A stretch of DNA of 64,000 nucleotides from CAZUMW01 sp964621615 (lineage in GTDB: Bacteria > Desulfobacterota > WTBG01 > CAIYCZ01 > CAIRTM01), in the NCBI GenBank assembly GCA_964621615.1, contig CAZUMW010000010.1, positions 57,592 through 121,591 of the forward strand. The letters run 5' to 3'. How positions within the stretch are numbered: the stretch's first letter is position 1; the number at the start of each line of letters is the position of its first letter. The notes beneath the pieces were generated by a model that was not told the DNA's origin, ran no database searches, and saw only the letters and a list, made by a program, of their open reading frames with translations. The position numbers were made by a program, and so were the translations under genes. Below, in pieces: positions 54,111 to 62,075 of the stretch.

Positions 54111-54569
54111 ATGCACCCGTGCAAAACACTCGCTGCAATTATGTGTTCAGCCCTTTTTTTCGGCCTCACCGGCTGCGCAGGACACCGCGGGAGTCTGCAC
54201 TCCGAGCAGGAGCGCGAAATGACTCTCGGAGTAGTGCAAAAAGAAATTCGCAAAGGGATGTCCCAGGCTGATGTGGCAACAGCGCTCGGCTCACCTAACA
54301 TAGTAACCCGCGACAGCGCCGGAAAAGAAACATGGATCTACGATAAAATAGCCACCGAAGCGTCCTATTCCCGCAGCGGGGGCAGCGTGGGCGGCGGTGC
54401 GGGCGCCGGCGGGGTTGCTGGATCAGCGCTTATCCTGGGCGGCGTGGGCGGCAGCGGTTCCCGCAGCTCCGGGGCATCCAGCACCACACAGCGAACGCTG
54501 ACCGTGGTGATTAAGTTTGACGACAGCGGGCTGGTCGACAGCTTTTCATATCACATGAGCAAATTTTAG
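54111..54569 (+). CDS. BamE/SmpA-like lipoprotein with Gly-rich insert
   Basis: A 152-residue lipoprotein (lipobox LTGC). The mature part starts with an SmpA/OmlA-like fold: VQKEIRKGMSQADVATALGS and KETWIYDKI. This is then interrupted by a Gly/Ser-rich stretch of about 45 residues before the last strand (TVVIKFDDSGLVDSFSY). BamE members help assemble outer-membrane barrels; the insert makes a standard BamE role uncertain. The start is chosen at 54111, although GGAG lies 13 bases upstream beyond a C8 tract, and it may begin later. Confidence 0.7.
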   Translation: MHPCKTLAAIMCSALFFGLTGCAGHRGSLHSEQEREMTLGVVQKEIRKGMSQADVATALGSPNIVTRDSAGKETWIYDKIATEASYSRSGGSVGGGAGAGGVAGSALILGGVGGSGSRSSGASSTTQRTLTVVIKFDDSGLVDSFSYHMSKF

Positions 54570-54575
54570 GCTCCC

Positions 54576-55091
54576 ATGCACTACCGCTCTGCTACCGCGC
54601 TTATTAGTGTATTTTTTTTTCTTGTGTGTATAGCAGCGGGATGCGCCTCAACAGGCAGCGCAGTCGATCCGCGCATGACCCAGCTGGGCATCCGCTCTTT
54701 TCAAACGCGGACGTACGATACCACCGATACGCTGATGGTCATGAAAGCGCTTCTCAACGTGCTGCAGGATGAGTTTTATATTGTTAAAAACGCAGACACC
54801 ACCTTGGGGCTTATCACCGCAACTAAAGAGGTGGACCTCGAAGACCGGGGCTTTTTTTCACGCCTTTTTCGTGATGAGGATGACCGGTGGAAAAAACACT
54901 GCCTTGTGGAATGCTCGGGCAATGTCAGCTCCTTCGGCTCTCAGACACGCGTGCGAATGAATTTTCAGATGAAAACGTTTGACAATCATGGCAGCATCAT
55001 GGAAATTCATCAGATACAGGAGCCGGACTACTATCAGCGCTTTTTCTCAAAGGTCGATAAGGGTATATTTATCGAAAAAGAAAACCTTTAA
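54576..55091 (+). CDS. Hypothetical lipoprotein
   Basis: A 171-residue lipoprotein (lipobox IAAGC, near residue 23). The mature part is a mixed alpha/beta domain with TQLGIRSFQTRTYDT, ALLNVLQDEFYIV and TATKEVDLEDRG. Such sequences recur next to SmpA-type lipoproteins but I do not recognise a named family. It begins six bases after the BamE-like gene, implying joint expression and perhaps a complex. Confidence 0.75.
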   Translation: MHYRSATALISVFFFLVCIAAGCASTGSAVDPRMTQLGIRSFQTRTYDTTDTLMVMKALLNVLQDEFYIVKNADTTLGLITATKEVDLEDRGFFSRLFRDEDDRWKKHCLVECSGNVSSFGSQTRVRMNFQMKTFDNHGSIMEIHQIQEPDYYQRFFSKVDKGIFIEKENL

Positions 55092-55120
55092 TGCACTGCG
55101 TATTAAGGGCGGAAGTTCAC

Positions 55121-55372
55121 ATGAAAAAAATAGTCCCCTTTCCTGTATTTCATTTCGATTTTTCGCGGTGTTCGACCGAAGTCCAGACCAGGCTTCAGAA
55201 AATACCGCGTCGGGATTTGAAAAACATTCTTGAAAATGTGTGGTGCGTATCGTGCCGATCCAACACAACCATGCTCGATTATAGCGGCAAAACCGACAAA
55301 AGCGGCATTACCCTTCTCGGCAAATGCACCTATTGCGGCGGCGAAGTCGCCCGGCACATAGAGCATCAATAA
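55121..55372 (+). CDS. Small zinc-ribbon protein
   Basis: An 83-residue cytoplasmic protein with two Cys pairs, CVSC and CTYCGG, about 27 residues apart, the spacing of a zinc ribbon. The ATG at 55121 has GCGGAAG six bases before it and is preferred to the ATG at 55091 that overlaps the preceding stop. Same strand as the two lipoproteins and probably in their operon. Function unknown. Confidence 0.65.
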   Translation: MKKIVPFPVFHFDFSRCSTEVQTRLQKIPRRDLKNILENVWCVSCRSNTTMLDYSGKTDKSGITLLGKCTYCGGEVARHIEHQ

Positions 55373-55449
55373 GGGCTGTTTTGCTGCACAATAATTCACA
55401 AACATCACTGAACACTATATAAGAGTACCCTGATATAAAGGAGAACCAT

Positions 55450-56142
55450 ATGAATGTATATGCAATGCGATCAAAACAGTCTACAGTGAATCATCATAAC
55501 CGCTTACGTGCCTTCGTAGCGGCCCTTGCTGCATGCGCGCTCATCATGGCTGTGCCGGCAAGCGCCTTCGCTAAGCGGGGGCTTCCCGAAAGCTGCACGG
55601 AAACAGGCTGCGGCGACAACAACACCGGCACGCGCGTGCTGGTCGCTGTTGCCACAAACTATGGCAGCACATACAACGTCGGAAAGGAAATCAGCGAGGA
55701 GCTGTGCAGCCAGGGATTTCAGGTTGACCTGCGGTTTGCACACAATGTAGAGGAGTCAGATCTTGCCGGCTACGGGGCGGTTATTGTCGGAAGCTGCATC
55801 TATATCGAGGAATGGCATGAGGACGCCCTGTCTTTTCTGGAGACATTTGAGCAGACGCTTGCCGAAAAACAGGTTGCCTACTACTGCGTGTGCGGCCTGC
55901 TCGGCATGGAAATACCCTCTGCGCCCGACATGGTTGATGAATATTACGTAGAGCCCATGTTCGACCGGTTTCCCGAAATCGACCCGCTTGACGTCACCGC
56001 TTTTGCCGGTTCCGTCAACTACCGCATCCTGCTGCCGATCGACTGGATCCTTCTGCGCCTGATGTTTATGCCGGCAGGCAACTGGACCGACTGGGATGAG
56101 GTACGCTCCTGGACGGACATGATCGGCGGGCTGCTGCAATAG
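55450..56142 (+). CDS. Exported flavodoxin-fold protein
   Basis: A 230-residue protein with an N-terminal signal sequence (cleavage after SAFA, near residue 41). The rest has a flavodoxin/HemG-like fold: VAVATNYGSTYNVGKEISEE holds the FMN phosphate loop, and GAVIVGSCIYIEEWHEDALS and YYCVCGLLGM follow. The layout fits menaquinone-dependent protoporphyrinogen oxidase-like flavodoxins, but those are cytoplasmic. A secreted version is unusual and would require FMN export or a lost cofactor. Cys pair CTETGC at the mature N-terminus. AAGGAG precedes the start. Convergent with the sigma-54 activator gene. Confidence 0.8.
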   Translation: MNVYAMRSKQSTVNHHNRLRAFVAALAACALIMAVPASAFAKRGLPESCTETGCGDNNTGTRVLVAVATNYGSTYNVGKEISEELCSQGFQVDLRFAHNVEESDLAGYGAVIVGSCIYIEEWHEDALSFLETFEQTLAEKQVAYYCVCGLLGMEIPSAPDMVDEYYVEPMFDRFPEIDPLDVTAFAGSVNYRILLPIDWILLRLMFMPAGNWTDWDEVRSWTDMIGGLLQ

Positions 56143-56159
56143 GAGCGTAGCCGAAGGGC

Positions 56160-57587
56160 TCATCTGAAGTCTTTTTTATTTAAACCGTGGCGTTTCATTT
56201 TGTCGAAAAGAGAGCGCGCCCGTATGCCCGCGCGCTCAGCTGCAGCGCCCACGCGCCCGCCGCTGGCAGCAAGAAGCGCCGAAAAGTAGGCCCGCTCGAG
56301 CCTGTCTGTATATTCACGACGCACGTCGTGCCACGGCCTTTCCAGCCACAGATGTTCGATGCTGTCCGGTCCTGGGGGCATATGTTTTCCTGATCCTTTT
56401 GCCCCTGCAGCGTCGCCTTTCCCGATTTCTGACGGCAAATCATCAACGCAAATCGTATCTCCTTTGCACAAAAGCACGGCACGCTCCAGCACATTTATAA
56501 GCTCGCGCACATTGCCCGGCCACAAGTACCTGCACAGGGCATCGCGCGCCCTGTCCGTTATCGCATATACCTCACGGCCGGTCTGTGTCCGCAAGTGCGC
56601 AATATAGCTGTCAATCAGCTGAGGAATGTCCTCCCGTCGGTCCCGCAGAGCAGGGATGGTAAGCGTAACCACACACAGCCGGTAAAAAAGATCTTTTCTG
56701 AATTGCCGCCGTTCTATTTCTGCGCTCAAATCGCGGTTTGACGCAGCCATCACCCGCACATCAATATCGATGGCTTTCTCACTTCCCACGCGCTGTATCT
56801 TCTTTTCCTGCAATACCCTCAGCAGCTTAACCTGCAGGTGTATCGGCATGTCGCCGACCTCGTCGAGAAAAATGGTTCCGCTGTGTGCAAGCTCAAACCA
56901 CCCCCGCCGCGACCTCGTTGCTCCGGTAAAAGCACCCTGCTCATGGCCGAACAGCTCGCTTTCCAGGAGGGCCTCCGGCAGCGCACCGCAGTTGACAGCA
57001 ATAAACGGCCCTGCGCTGCGATGGCTCTCAGCATGTATCGCACGTGCCAGGCGCTCCTTGCCGACTCCTGTTTCTCCGAGTATTAATATCGAGGAATCGC
57101 TGTTCACCACCCGTCGAACAATATCCATAAACGTCTGCATGGCAGGGCTTGCCGAGACAAAATCATTAAGGCTGGGCTGAGCCAGGAGCTGCTTGTCAGG
57201 AAGAGTCCTGCGAAGAATAACCCGATGGTGCTCAAGAAGCGCTGCAATCGCTTCGCGCAGATGATCACCAGGCAGGTTTTTGTTGAGGACGGCAGCACAG
57301 CCGGCCGCAAGCAGATGAGCACGCTTTTCCGGATCTTCTTCTTCCGAAATAATCACCACCGCAGGCGGCTCGGGCAGCTGCCGTATAGTTGCGATTGTTT
57401 CTGCCTGCCTTCCGGCCAAAAGAGACTCCGACACAACGATAAGATCGCCGCCTTCCCGGGAAAGGCGTTCAAACAATCTATTTGTGCTCCTGATGCTGGA
57501 CAGTATTGCGTCATGATCTTCCATGAGCCTCTTGAGCTGCGTTCGAAGGCCCGGCTGGGCAATACACAAAAGAACACGCAACAGCAT
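56160..57587 (-). CDS. Sigma-54-dependent activator with degenerate receiver
   Basis: A 475-residue NtrC-like regulator. Residues 1-125 have a receiver fold, but the acidic pair is absent and the phospho-acceptor Asp is replaced by Ser (DLIVVSESLL), so phosphorylation is unlikely. Residues about 145-380 are the AAA+ domain: Walker A GETGVGKE, the sigma-54 contact motif GAFTGA, Walker B GTIFLDEVGD. The C-terminus is a Fis-type HTH ending near MKRHGLNKKDF. AGGAGGG precedes the start. It is divergent from a sigma-54 promoter at 57749, its probable target. Confidence 0.92.
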   Translation of the reverse strand: MLLRVLLCIAQPGLRTQLKRLMEDHDAILSSIRSTNRLFERLSREGGDLIVVSESLLAGRQAETIATIRQLPEPPAVVIISEEEDPEKRAHLLAAGCAAVLNKNLPGDHLREAIAALLEHHRVILRRTLPDKQLLAQPSLNDFVSASPAMQTFMDIVRRVVNSDSSILILGETGVGKERLARAIHAESHRSAGPFIAVNCGALPEALLESELFGHEQGAFTGATRSRRGWFELAHSGTIFLDEVGDMPIHLQVKLLRVLQEKKIQRVGSEKAIDIDVRVMAASNRDLSAEIERRQFRKDLFYRLCVVTLTIPALRDRREDIPQLIDSYIAHLRTQTGREVYAITDRARDALCRYLWPGNVRELINVLERAVLLCKGDTICVDDLPSEIGKGDAAGAKGSGKHMPPGPDSIEHLWLERPWHDVRREYTDRLERAYFSALLAASGGRVGAAAERAGIRARSLFDKMKRHGLNKKDFR

Positions 57588-57748
57588 ACGCTTTACCCTC
57601 CTGAATTATTTATTAAGAGGTTATAGATCCTAAAAAACAAGAAGTCAAGCCTCTTAATTTTAGACCATGTATCAGTATGCTCTTCGTAATCCCGTCGCCG
57701 GCGCCTGTTTTTGCTTCACATTTACAAAAAGAATTCACCTGCTCCCGT

Positions 57749-57764
57749 TGGCATACCGGTTGCT
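57749..57764 (+). promoter_or_regulatory. Sigma-54 (-24/-12) promoter
   Basis: TGGCATACCGGTTGCT matches the -24/-12 consensus TGGCAC-N5-TTGCW with one mismatch and exact spacing. Expected transcription starts near 57776, 27 bases before the small basic protein gene. A divergent sigma-54 activator gene lies immediately to the left. Confidence 0.8.
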
Positions 57765-57802
57765 TATACAGCGAGCACAACAATTCTCACGGAGGAAAGG
57801 CC

Positions 57803-57943
57803 ATGAGCAGAAAAAAATCGTCCATACAGGATAAGGAACAACACAGGAACACCAAAGCCTGCAAAGGAAAACAGGAAGCACGGCACGGAAAAAAGCAGTC
57901 ATCCGAACGCCGGAGAGGGGCTTTCGAACTTCCCAAGCGCTGA
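57803..57943 (+). CDS. Small basic protein (46 aa)
   Basis: A 46-residue, highly charged protein (about one third Lys and Arg) beginning MSRKKSSIQDKEQHRN and ending with GAFELPKR. GGAGGAAAG stands just before the ATG. It is the first gene after the sigma-54 promoter. Composition suggests nucleic-acid or ribosome binding, or intrinsic disorder; no family is recognised. Confidence 0.65.
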   Translation: MSRKKSSIQDKEQHRNTKACKGKQEARHGKKQSSERRRGAFELPKR

Positions 57944-57985
57944 GGCGCCGGGCGCTTCTGAAAATTCTTCAGCGGAAAGGTTTCC

Positions 57986-58408
57986 ATGCACACTCTGTTA
58001 GTTATTGAAACAAATCCGGCTCTCGGCATGCTTTACCGGGAAGAGCTTGAAGAGGATGGCTATGAGGTTATCGTCGCCGCCAGCGAGGCGGCGGCGATTG
58101 AAGCGCTGCGCACAAGCTCACCGTCGCTTATCATAGCAGACTATGAGATGTGCTTCCGCCTGCCTGTTGACCACGCCCTGCTTACGGGAAGCACGGCATC
58201 AGCGGCAATTCCGGTAATTCTGCATACGGACTTCGATTATGGCGTGGTGAAATTTTCAAAAATACTTTCATGGCAATTCATTGTGAAATCATGTGACCTT
58301 GAGCCGCTGAAGGCCGCAATACGCCATATTCTTATACACTGCAAACCGCGGCCCCCGGCAGCGGCACAGCCCGCGCTGCCGCATAGTGCCGGTGCGGGAC
58401 AACTCTGA
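57986..58408 (+). CDS. Receiver-domain protein
   Basis: A 140-residue CheY-like protein: LLVIETNP at the first strand (only one of the two usual acids), phospho-acceptor Asp in LIIADYEM (about residue 52), His-Thr in ILHTDFD and Lys in FIVKSCD. An Ala/Pro-rich tail follows. It probably can be phosphorylated but the acid pair is weakened. Second gene after the sigma-54 promoter. Confidence 0.75.
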   Translation: MHTLLVIETNPALGMLYREELEEDGYEVIVAASEAAAIEALRTSSPSLIIADYEMCFRLPVDHALLTGSTASAAIPVILHTDFDYGVVKFSKILSWQFIVKSCDLEPLKAAIRHILIHCKPRPPAAAQPALPHSAGAGQL

Positions 58409-58436
58409 AGCTGAACAAGGAGGCTCGCTCTGTACG

Positions 58437-59024
58437 GTGCTTGATTCGCCTTTGTACACATGGATCGCATTGCCGGTTCTTATATTTTGTGCGCGCATTG
58501 TGGACGTAAGCTTCGGCACGTTCCGGATTATATGCATCTCGCGCGGCATGAAATTTTTTGCCGCTGTGGTTGGGTTTTTCGAAATACTTGTATGGCTGCT
58601 CGCAATGGGACAGATTTTCAGGCATCTGAACAATATCGCCTGTTATATAGCCTACTCGGCAGGCTTTGCAACAGGCAGCTTTCTGGGCGTATATATTGCC
58701 GAGAAGTGGGCAAGCGGAAAGGTAATCGTGCGCATTATCACAGCGCGTGAGCCCTCATTGCTGATAGAAAAGCTGAAAACAGCATCCTACGGCGTCACGC
58801 GCGTTAAGGGGGAAGGTGCCGAAGGGCCGGTGAGCATTCTCTTTTCTGTCGTGTGCAGAAAGAATCTTTCACACCTGCAGGAGATGATAAAACAATTCAG
58901 CCCGCGTGCTTTCTTCACGATTGAGGACATCAGGTGTGCAAAAGAGGGGATTTTCCCGGCAGGCTCCTCCGTGTTGAGCCGATCATTCATGGAAATGTTC
59001 AAGCCGCAGAAAAAGGCAAAATGA
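58437..59024 (+). CDS. UPF0316/DUF2179 membrane protein
   Basis: A 195-residue protein with three N-terminal TM helices and a cytoplasmic DUF2179 domain (RIITAREPSLLIEKLKTASY, then FFTIEDIRCAKEG). VDVSFGTFRIICISRG and SYVSAGFATGS-like segments fit UPF0316. Start uncertain: a GTG at 58437, 12 bases after AAGGAGG, is used; a GTG at 58386 overlapping the receiver gene is the alternative. Third gene of the sigma-54 unit. Relatives of DUF2179 may bind nucleotides; function unknown. Confidence 0.78.
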   Translation: MLDSPLYTWIALPVLIFCARIVDVSFGTFRIICISRGMKFFAAVVGFFEILVWLLAMGQIFRHLNNIACYIAYSAGFATGSFLGVYIAEKWASGKVIVRIITAREPSLLIEKLKTASYGVTRVKGEGAEGPVSILFSVVCRKNLSHLQEMIKQFSPRAFFTIEDIRCAKEGIFPAGSSVLSRSFMEMFKPQKKAK

Positions 59025-59108
59025 CGTATCAGGTCGTCTTAAGAGGCAGAAACCGATTACGGACACACAGTATCCGCAACAAACCAACACATGTACAAGG
59101 AGAGAGCC

Positions 59109-59300
59109 ATGATGAAAAAACTCATTATAACTGCAGCGGCTGTATGTTTCTGTATTACCATAGGCGGGTGCGGCGGCGAAAGCCCTGAACCCGATGCACA
59201 ATCCGGCTCCGGCAGCAGTCATCTGTACTCATATTCATATGACAACGACACATACAGCTCACACGGCTACATGGATAACGAGTCCGAACCGCTTGCGTAG
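59109..59300 (+). CDS. Small Ser/Tyr-rich lipoprotein
   Basis: A 63-residue lipoprotein (lipobox TIGGC, near residue 21). The mature part is only about 42 residues, rich in Ser, Tyr, Gly, Asp (SSHLYSYSYDNDTYSSHGY). AAGGAGAGAG precedes the ATG at 59109. Likely disordered and surface-exposed. It lies 84 bases after the UPF0316 gene and could be the last gene of the sigma-54 unit. Confidence 0.6.
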   Translation: MMKKLIITAAAVCFCITIGGCGGESPEPDAQSGSGSSHLYSYSYDNDTYSSHGYMDNESEPLA

Positions 59301-59477
59301 GGCGCCGGGGGCTGCCCGATTCTTGCTTGTGTGAACATGCGGGCGCAGCCTTTTCAGGCGATGCTCGAAGCACATCCCCCGGTGCTTCCAGGCACGTGAC
59401 AGCCGTATCTGCACCGTGCCGGACGGCTTTCCGCTCATCCGGAACCTGCCGGCACGGTCAGGTTAAAGGAAATTACT

Positions 59478-60338
59478 ATGTTCGTTGTCATACAGCGTGA
59501 TGCAGAAAGCGCTGCACGCTATGCCTGCGCGCTGGTTTCCAGCATTCTGAACGAAAACCGGCGGTGCGTTCTAGGCCTGGCAGCAGGCAGCACTCCGCTT
59601 AAGCTGTACCGCGAGCTGATTAAAGGATACCGCAAGAAAGATATAGACTTCTCCGACACCATTACGTTCAATCTCGACGAATATGCAGGTCTTTCACCCT
59701 ATGATCCGCTCAGCTTCAGACATTTTATGAAGGTGCACTTTTTTGATTTCGTTAACGTTAAAAAACAGCACATCCACTTTCTGAGCGGCATCCCGCAGGA
59801 TATATCCCGGCATTGCCGGGATTACGAAGACGCGATACAGGCAGCAGGCGGCATAACGCTGCAGATACTCGGTCTTGGTGTTAACGGGCATATCGGCTTT
59901 AACGAGCCGGGGTCCTCGCTGGCATCCCGAACAAGAATGACAGCGCTGACGCGGGAAACTATAAATTACAACAAGCGCTTCTTTGAACACAAAACGGTTC
60001 CGCGCTGCGCCCTTACAATGGGTGTTGGAACCATTCGTGAGGCAAAAAAGATTCTTTTGATCGCCACGGGTCGGGAAAAAGCACAGGCCCTTGCCTGGAT
60101 TGTCGAAGGGCCGGTGACGGCTCTGCGAACCGCGTCATCGCTGCAGCTGCATCCGGATGTCACCGTGGTCTGCGATGAAAAGGCGGCACGAAAGCTGCGC
60201 TACAAACACTATTACCGGCGTGCGTTCCGCAACCATCAGCCGGCAGGCATTGCCGACAGTTCGGTAGCACACGACACCGGCCAAAACAGCGGCGGCGGCA
60301 AAAAACATGAAGGCAGCGGTTGTAGTTGCCCATCCTGA
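59478..60338 (+). CDS. nagB: Glucosamine-6-phosphate deaminase-family protein
   Basis: A 286-residue isomerase-deaminase converting glucosamine-6-phosphate to fructose-6-phosphate and ammonia. LGLAAGSTPL binds phosphate, NLDEYAGL holds the catalytic Asp and GLGVNGHIGFNEPGS the His and Glu. The catalytic core is complete. The last 35 residues differ from the family and overlap the next gene by 32 bases. In the context of a deacetylase and glycosyltransferase it may also make an amino sugar in reverse. Confidence 0.9.
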   Translation: MFVVIQRDAESAARYACALVSSILNENRRCVLGLAAGSTPLKLYRELIKGYRKKDIDFSDTITFNLDEYAGLSPYDPLSFRHFMKVHFFDFVNVKKQHIHFLSGIPQDISRHCRDYEDAIQAAGGITLQILGLGVNGHIGFNEPGSSLASRTRMTALTRETINYNKRFFEHKTVPRCALTMGVGTIREAKKILLIATGREKAQALAWIVEGPVTALRTASSLQLHPDVTVVCDEKAARKLRYKHYYRRAFRNHQPAGIADSSVAHDTGQNSGGGKKHEGSGCSCPS

Positions 60339-60954
60339 TGATGAAATTATCTGGACCGGGGGGTCGATTATGCTGCACCCCTGCTGGCAGTGGGACATTG
60401 CCGTGCTCTGCCGCGGAAGCGACCCGGACAGGGCTCCTCGCTTCAAACATATCCTCGAACATATCGGGGCGTGCGGTGCAATGGCTGATCTTGATGACAG
60501 CCCTGAGCAGACACCCCTTTCCCTGAGCACCATAAAAAAAACCGTGCTTTCCCTGCTTCGTGACCGCGCATATGACTATCTTGTTTCACACAGCCCGATG
60601 GGGGAGTATTCGCGGCATCGCCGCCACGAGGAAACAGGGCGCGCTGTTGCCTCTCTTTGGCGAAGCGGAGCTATACGTGCAAAGGTGCTGCTGCTGTTCG
60701 CCTATGAGGACGGGAGGGGCGCATATTCTCCGCGCCCGGCAGCGGATGCACATATCATGACGCACCTGCCTGCCCTGATATTCAAAAAAAAGCAACGGCT
60801 CATAACCGGCATCTACGGTTTCAGTCCGGACAGCCCCGAAAGCCGGGCGTCACTGCCTGTTGAATCTTTCTGGTGCTTTACTGCAGCAGAGCAGCTCCGT
60901 GCCTGGAATTCCAAAAAAAAGGACATGCATCATGAAAATACTGGTTCTCTATGA
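60307..60954 (+). CDS. PIG-L/LmbE-family deacetylase
   Basis: A 215-residue zinc-dependent N-acetylglucosamine deacetylase-fold protein. The metal motif VVAHPDDE is at residues 5-12 and the third ligand lies in HSPMGEYSRHRRHEE. This family deacetylates GlcNAc-containing molecules, including intermediates of mycothiol and bacillithiol. The start overlaps nagB and its end overlaps the GT4 gene by 23 bases, so translation is coupled on both sides. Confidence 0.88.
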   Translation: MKAAVVVAHPDDEIIWTGGSIMLHPCWQWDIAVLCRGSDPDRAPRFKHILEHIGACGAMADLDDSPEQTPLSLSTIKKTVLSLLRDRAYDYLVSHSPMGEYSRHRRHEETGRAVASLWRSGAIRAKVLLLFAYEDGRGAYSPRPAADAHIMTHLPALIFKKKQRLITGIYGFSPDSPESRASLPVESFWCFTAAEQLRAWNSKKKDMHHENTGSL

Positions 60955-62074
60955 CTACCCCCCATCTCCCGGAGGGCTTTCAACGCAGGGGGACCTGCTG
61001 TTTCGAGGGCTCAAAGAGCTCGGTGTCGACACATACGCAGTTCACTTTGAATCTGCCCAGGAAAAAGAATGGTACTACCGGTGGTTTGCGCCTGACGTCG
61101 TCATCGGCGTCGGCTACTGGGGACACACGCCGCACCTGATACTGCATCCGCAGCGCTACGGGATACAGCCGGTGCCATGGCTGGTTGCTGACGGCTATAT
61201 TGCAAATTACCATGAAATCCTCAATGCGCTCCCGCTTATCATGGTCACCTCCCAGTGGGTTAAAAACGTCTACATTCGCGACGGACTCAGCAGTGAAAAT
61301 ATAGAGGTGCTTCCGGTAGGCTGCGACACGGAGTCCTTCATTCCCCGCGACCGAAACGATCCGAAAATATCATGTGTGCGCGAAGCCCTGGGGGTCTCGC
61401 CCGAACAGGTTATGATACTGACCGTCGGCGGAGACGCCACCTCCAAAGGGGCACAGGAGGTCATGCAGGCGCTTTCTCTTATTGATACACGGGCCCCCGA
61501 CTGGAAATACGTATGCAAAGTGTGGCCGCAGCCGCGCACAATGCAGCAGAACCTGGCAGACCTCCAGCTTGCAACAAGCCTTGGTATCGAAAAAAATGTC
61601 GTCTATACCACAAATGTCATTTCCCGTAAATTTATGCCGTTTTTGATGGCCGCCTGCGATATTTACGCCGCACCGTCCCGGCTGGAGGGGTTCGGCATGC
61701 TTCAGGTGGAGGCGGGAGCCTGTGCAAAGCCGGTCCTCGGCATCAACGCAATGGCCATGAAGGAAACGCTGCTGCACAACAAAACCGCATTTCTGGCCGG
61801 CGTCGCACAGGAAATAGTTATCAGGGAGGCAACGGTCGGTGAGGAATCGGGCTATGAGGAAAAGCACCGGGTTGTGTTTAAAAGCCCGAGAACCGCCGAC
61901 TACCGGGCAAGCACACACGATATCGCAGACTACCTGCTCACCCTCATGCAGGATGCTTCTCTTCGCGAGCGCATGGGAGCCGCAGGCAGAAATCATGTTA
62001 CCGAACACTTTGACTACCGCCTCATCGCCCGCCGGTGTGTCGAAATGATCGGGCAGAAGCTGGGTATCAGCTAA
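60932..62074 (+). CDS. GT4-family glycosyltransferase
   Basis: A 380-residue GT-B fold enzyme. The N-terminal PPSPGGLSTQGDLL is the acceptor-side glycine loop. The C-terminal half has LTVGGDATSKGAQEVMQAL and SRLEGFGMLQVEAGACAKPV, the E-x7-E donor-binding motif of GT4. The ATG at 60932 follows GGAC; the frame starting at 60860 would lie inside the deacetylase gene. Donor and acceptor are unknown. GT4 plus PIG-L is the pairing seen in MshA-MshB and BshA-BshB, but no cysteine ligase is present here. Confidence 0.88.
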   Translation: MKILVLYDYPPSPGGLSTQGDLLFRGLKELGVDTYAVHFESAQEKEWYYRWFAPDVVIGVGYWGHTPHLILHPQRYGIQPVPWLVADGYIANYHEILNALPLIMVTSQWVKNVYIRDGLSSENIEVLPVGCDTESFIPRDRNDPKISCVREALGVSPEQVMILTVGGDATSKGAQEVMQALSLIDTRAPDWKYVCKVWPQPRTMQQNLADLQLATSLGIEKNVVYTTNVISRKFMPFLMAACDIYAAPSRLEGFGMLQVEAGACAKPVLGINAMAMKETLLHNKTAFLAGVAQEIVIREATVGEESGYEEKHRVVFKSPRTADYRASTHDIADYLLTLMQDASLRERMGAAGRNHVTEHFDYRLIARRCVEMIGQKLGIS

Positions 62075-62075
62075 C

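Noticed and set aside
60307..62074. A complete bacillithiol or mycothiol pathway
   Set aside because: Only the glycosyltransferase and deacetylase types are present; no cysteine ligase or acetyltransferase is encoded nearby, so the pathway is not called.
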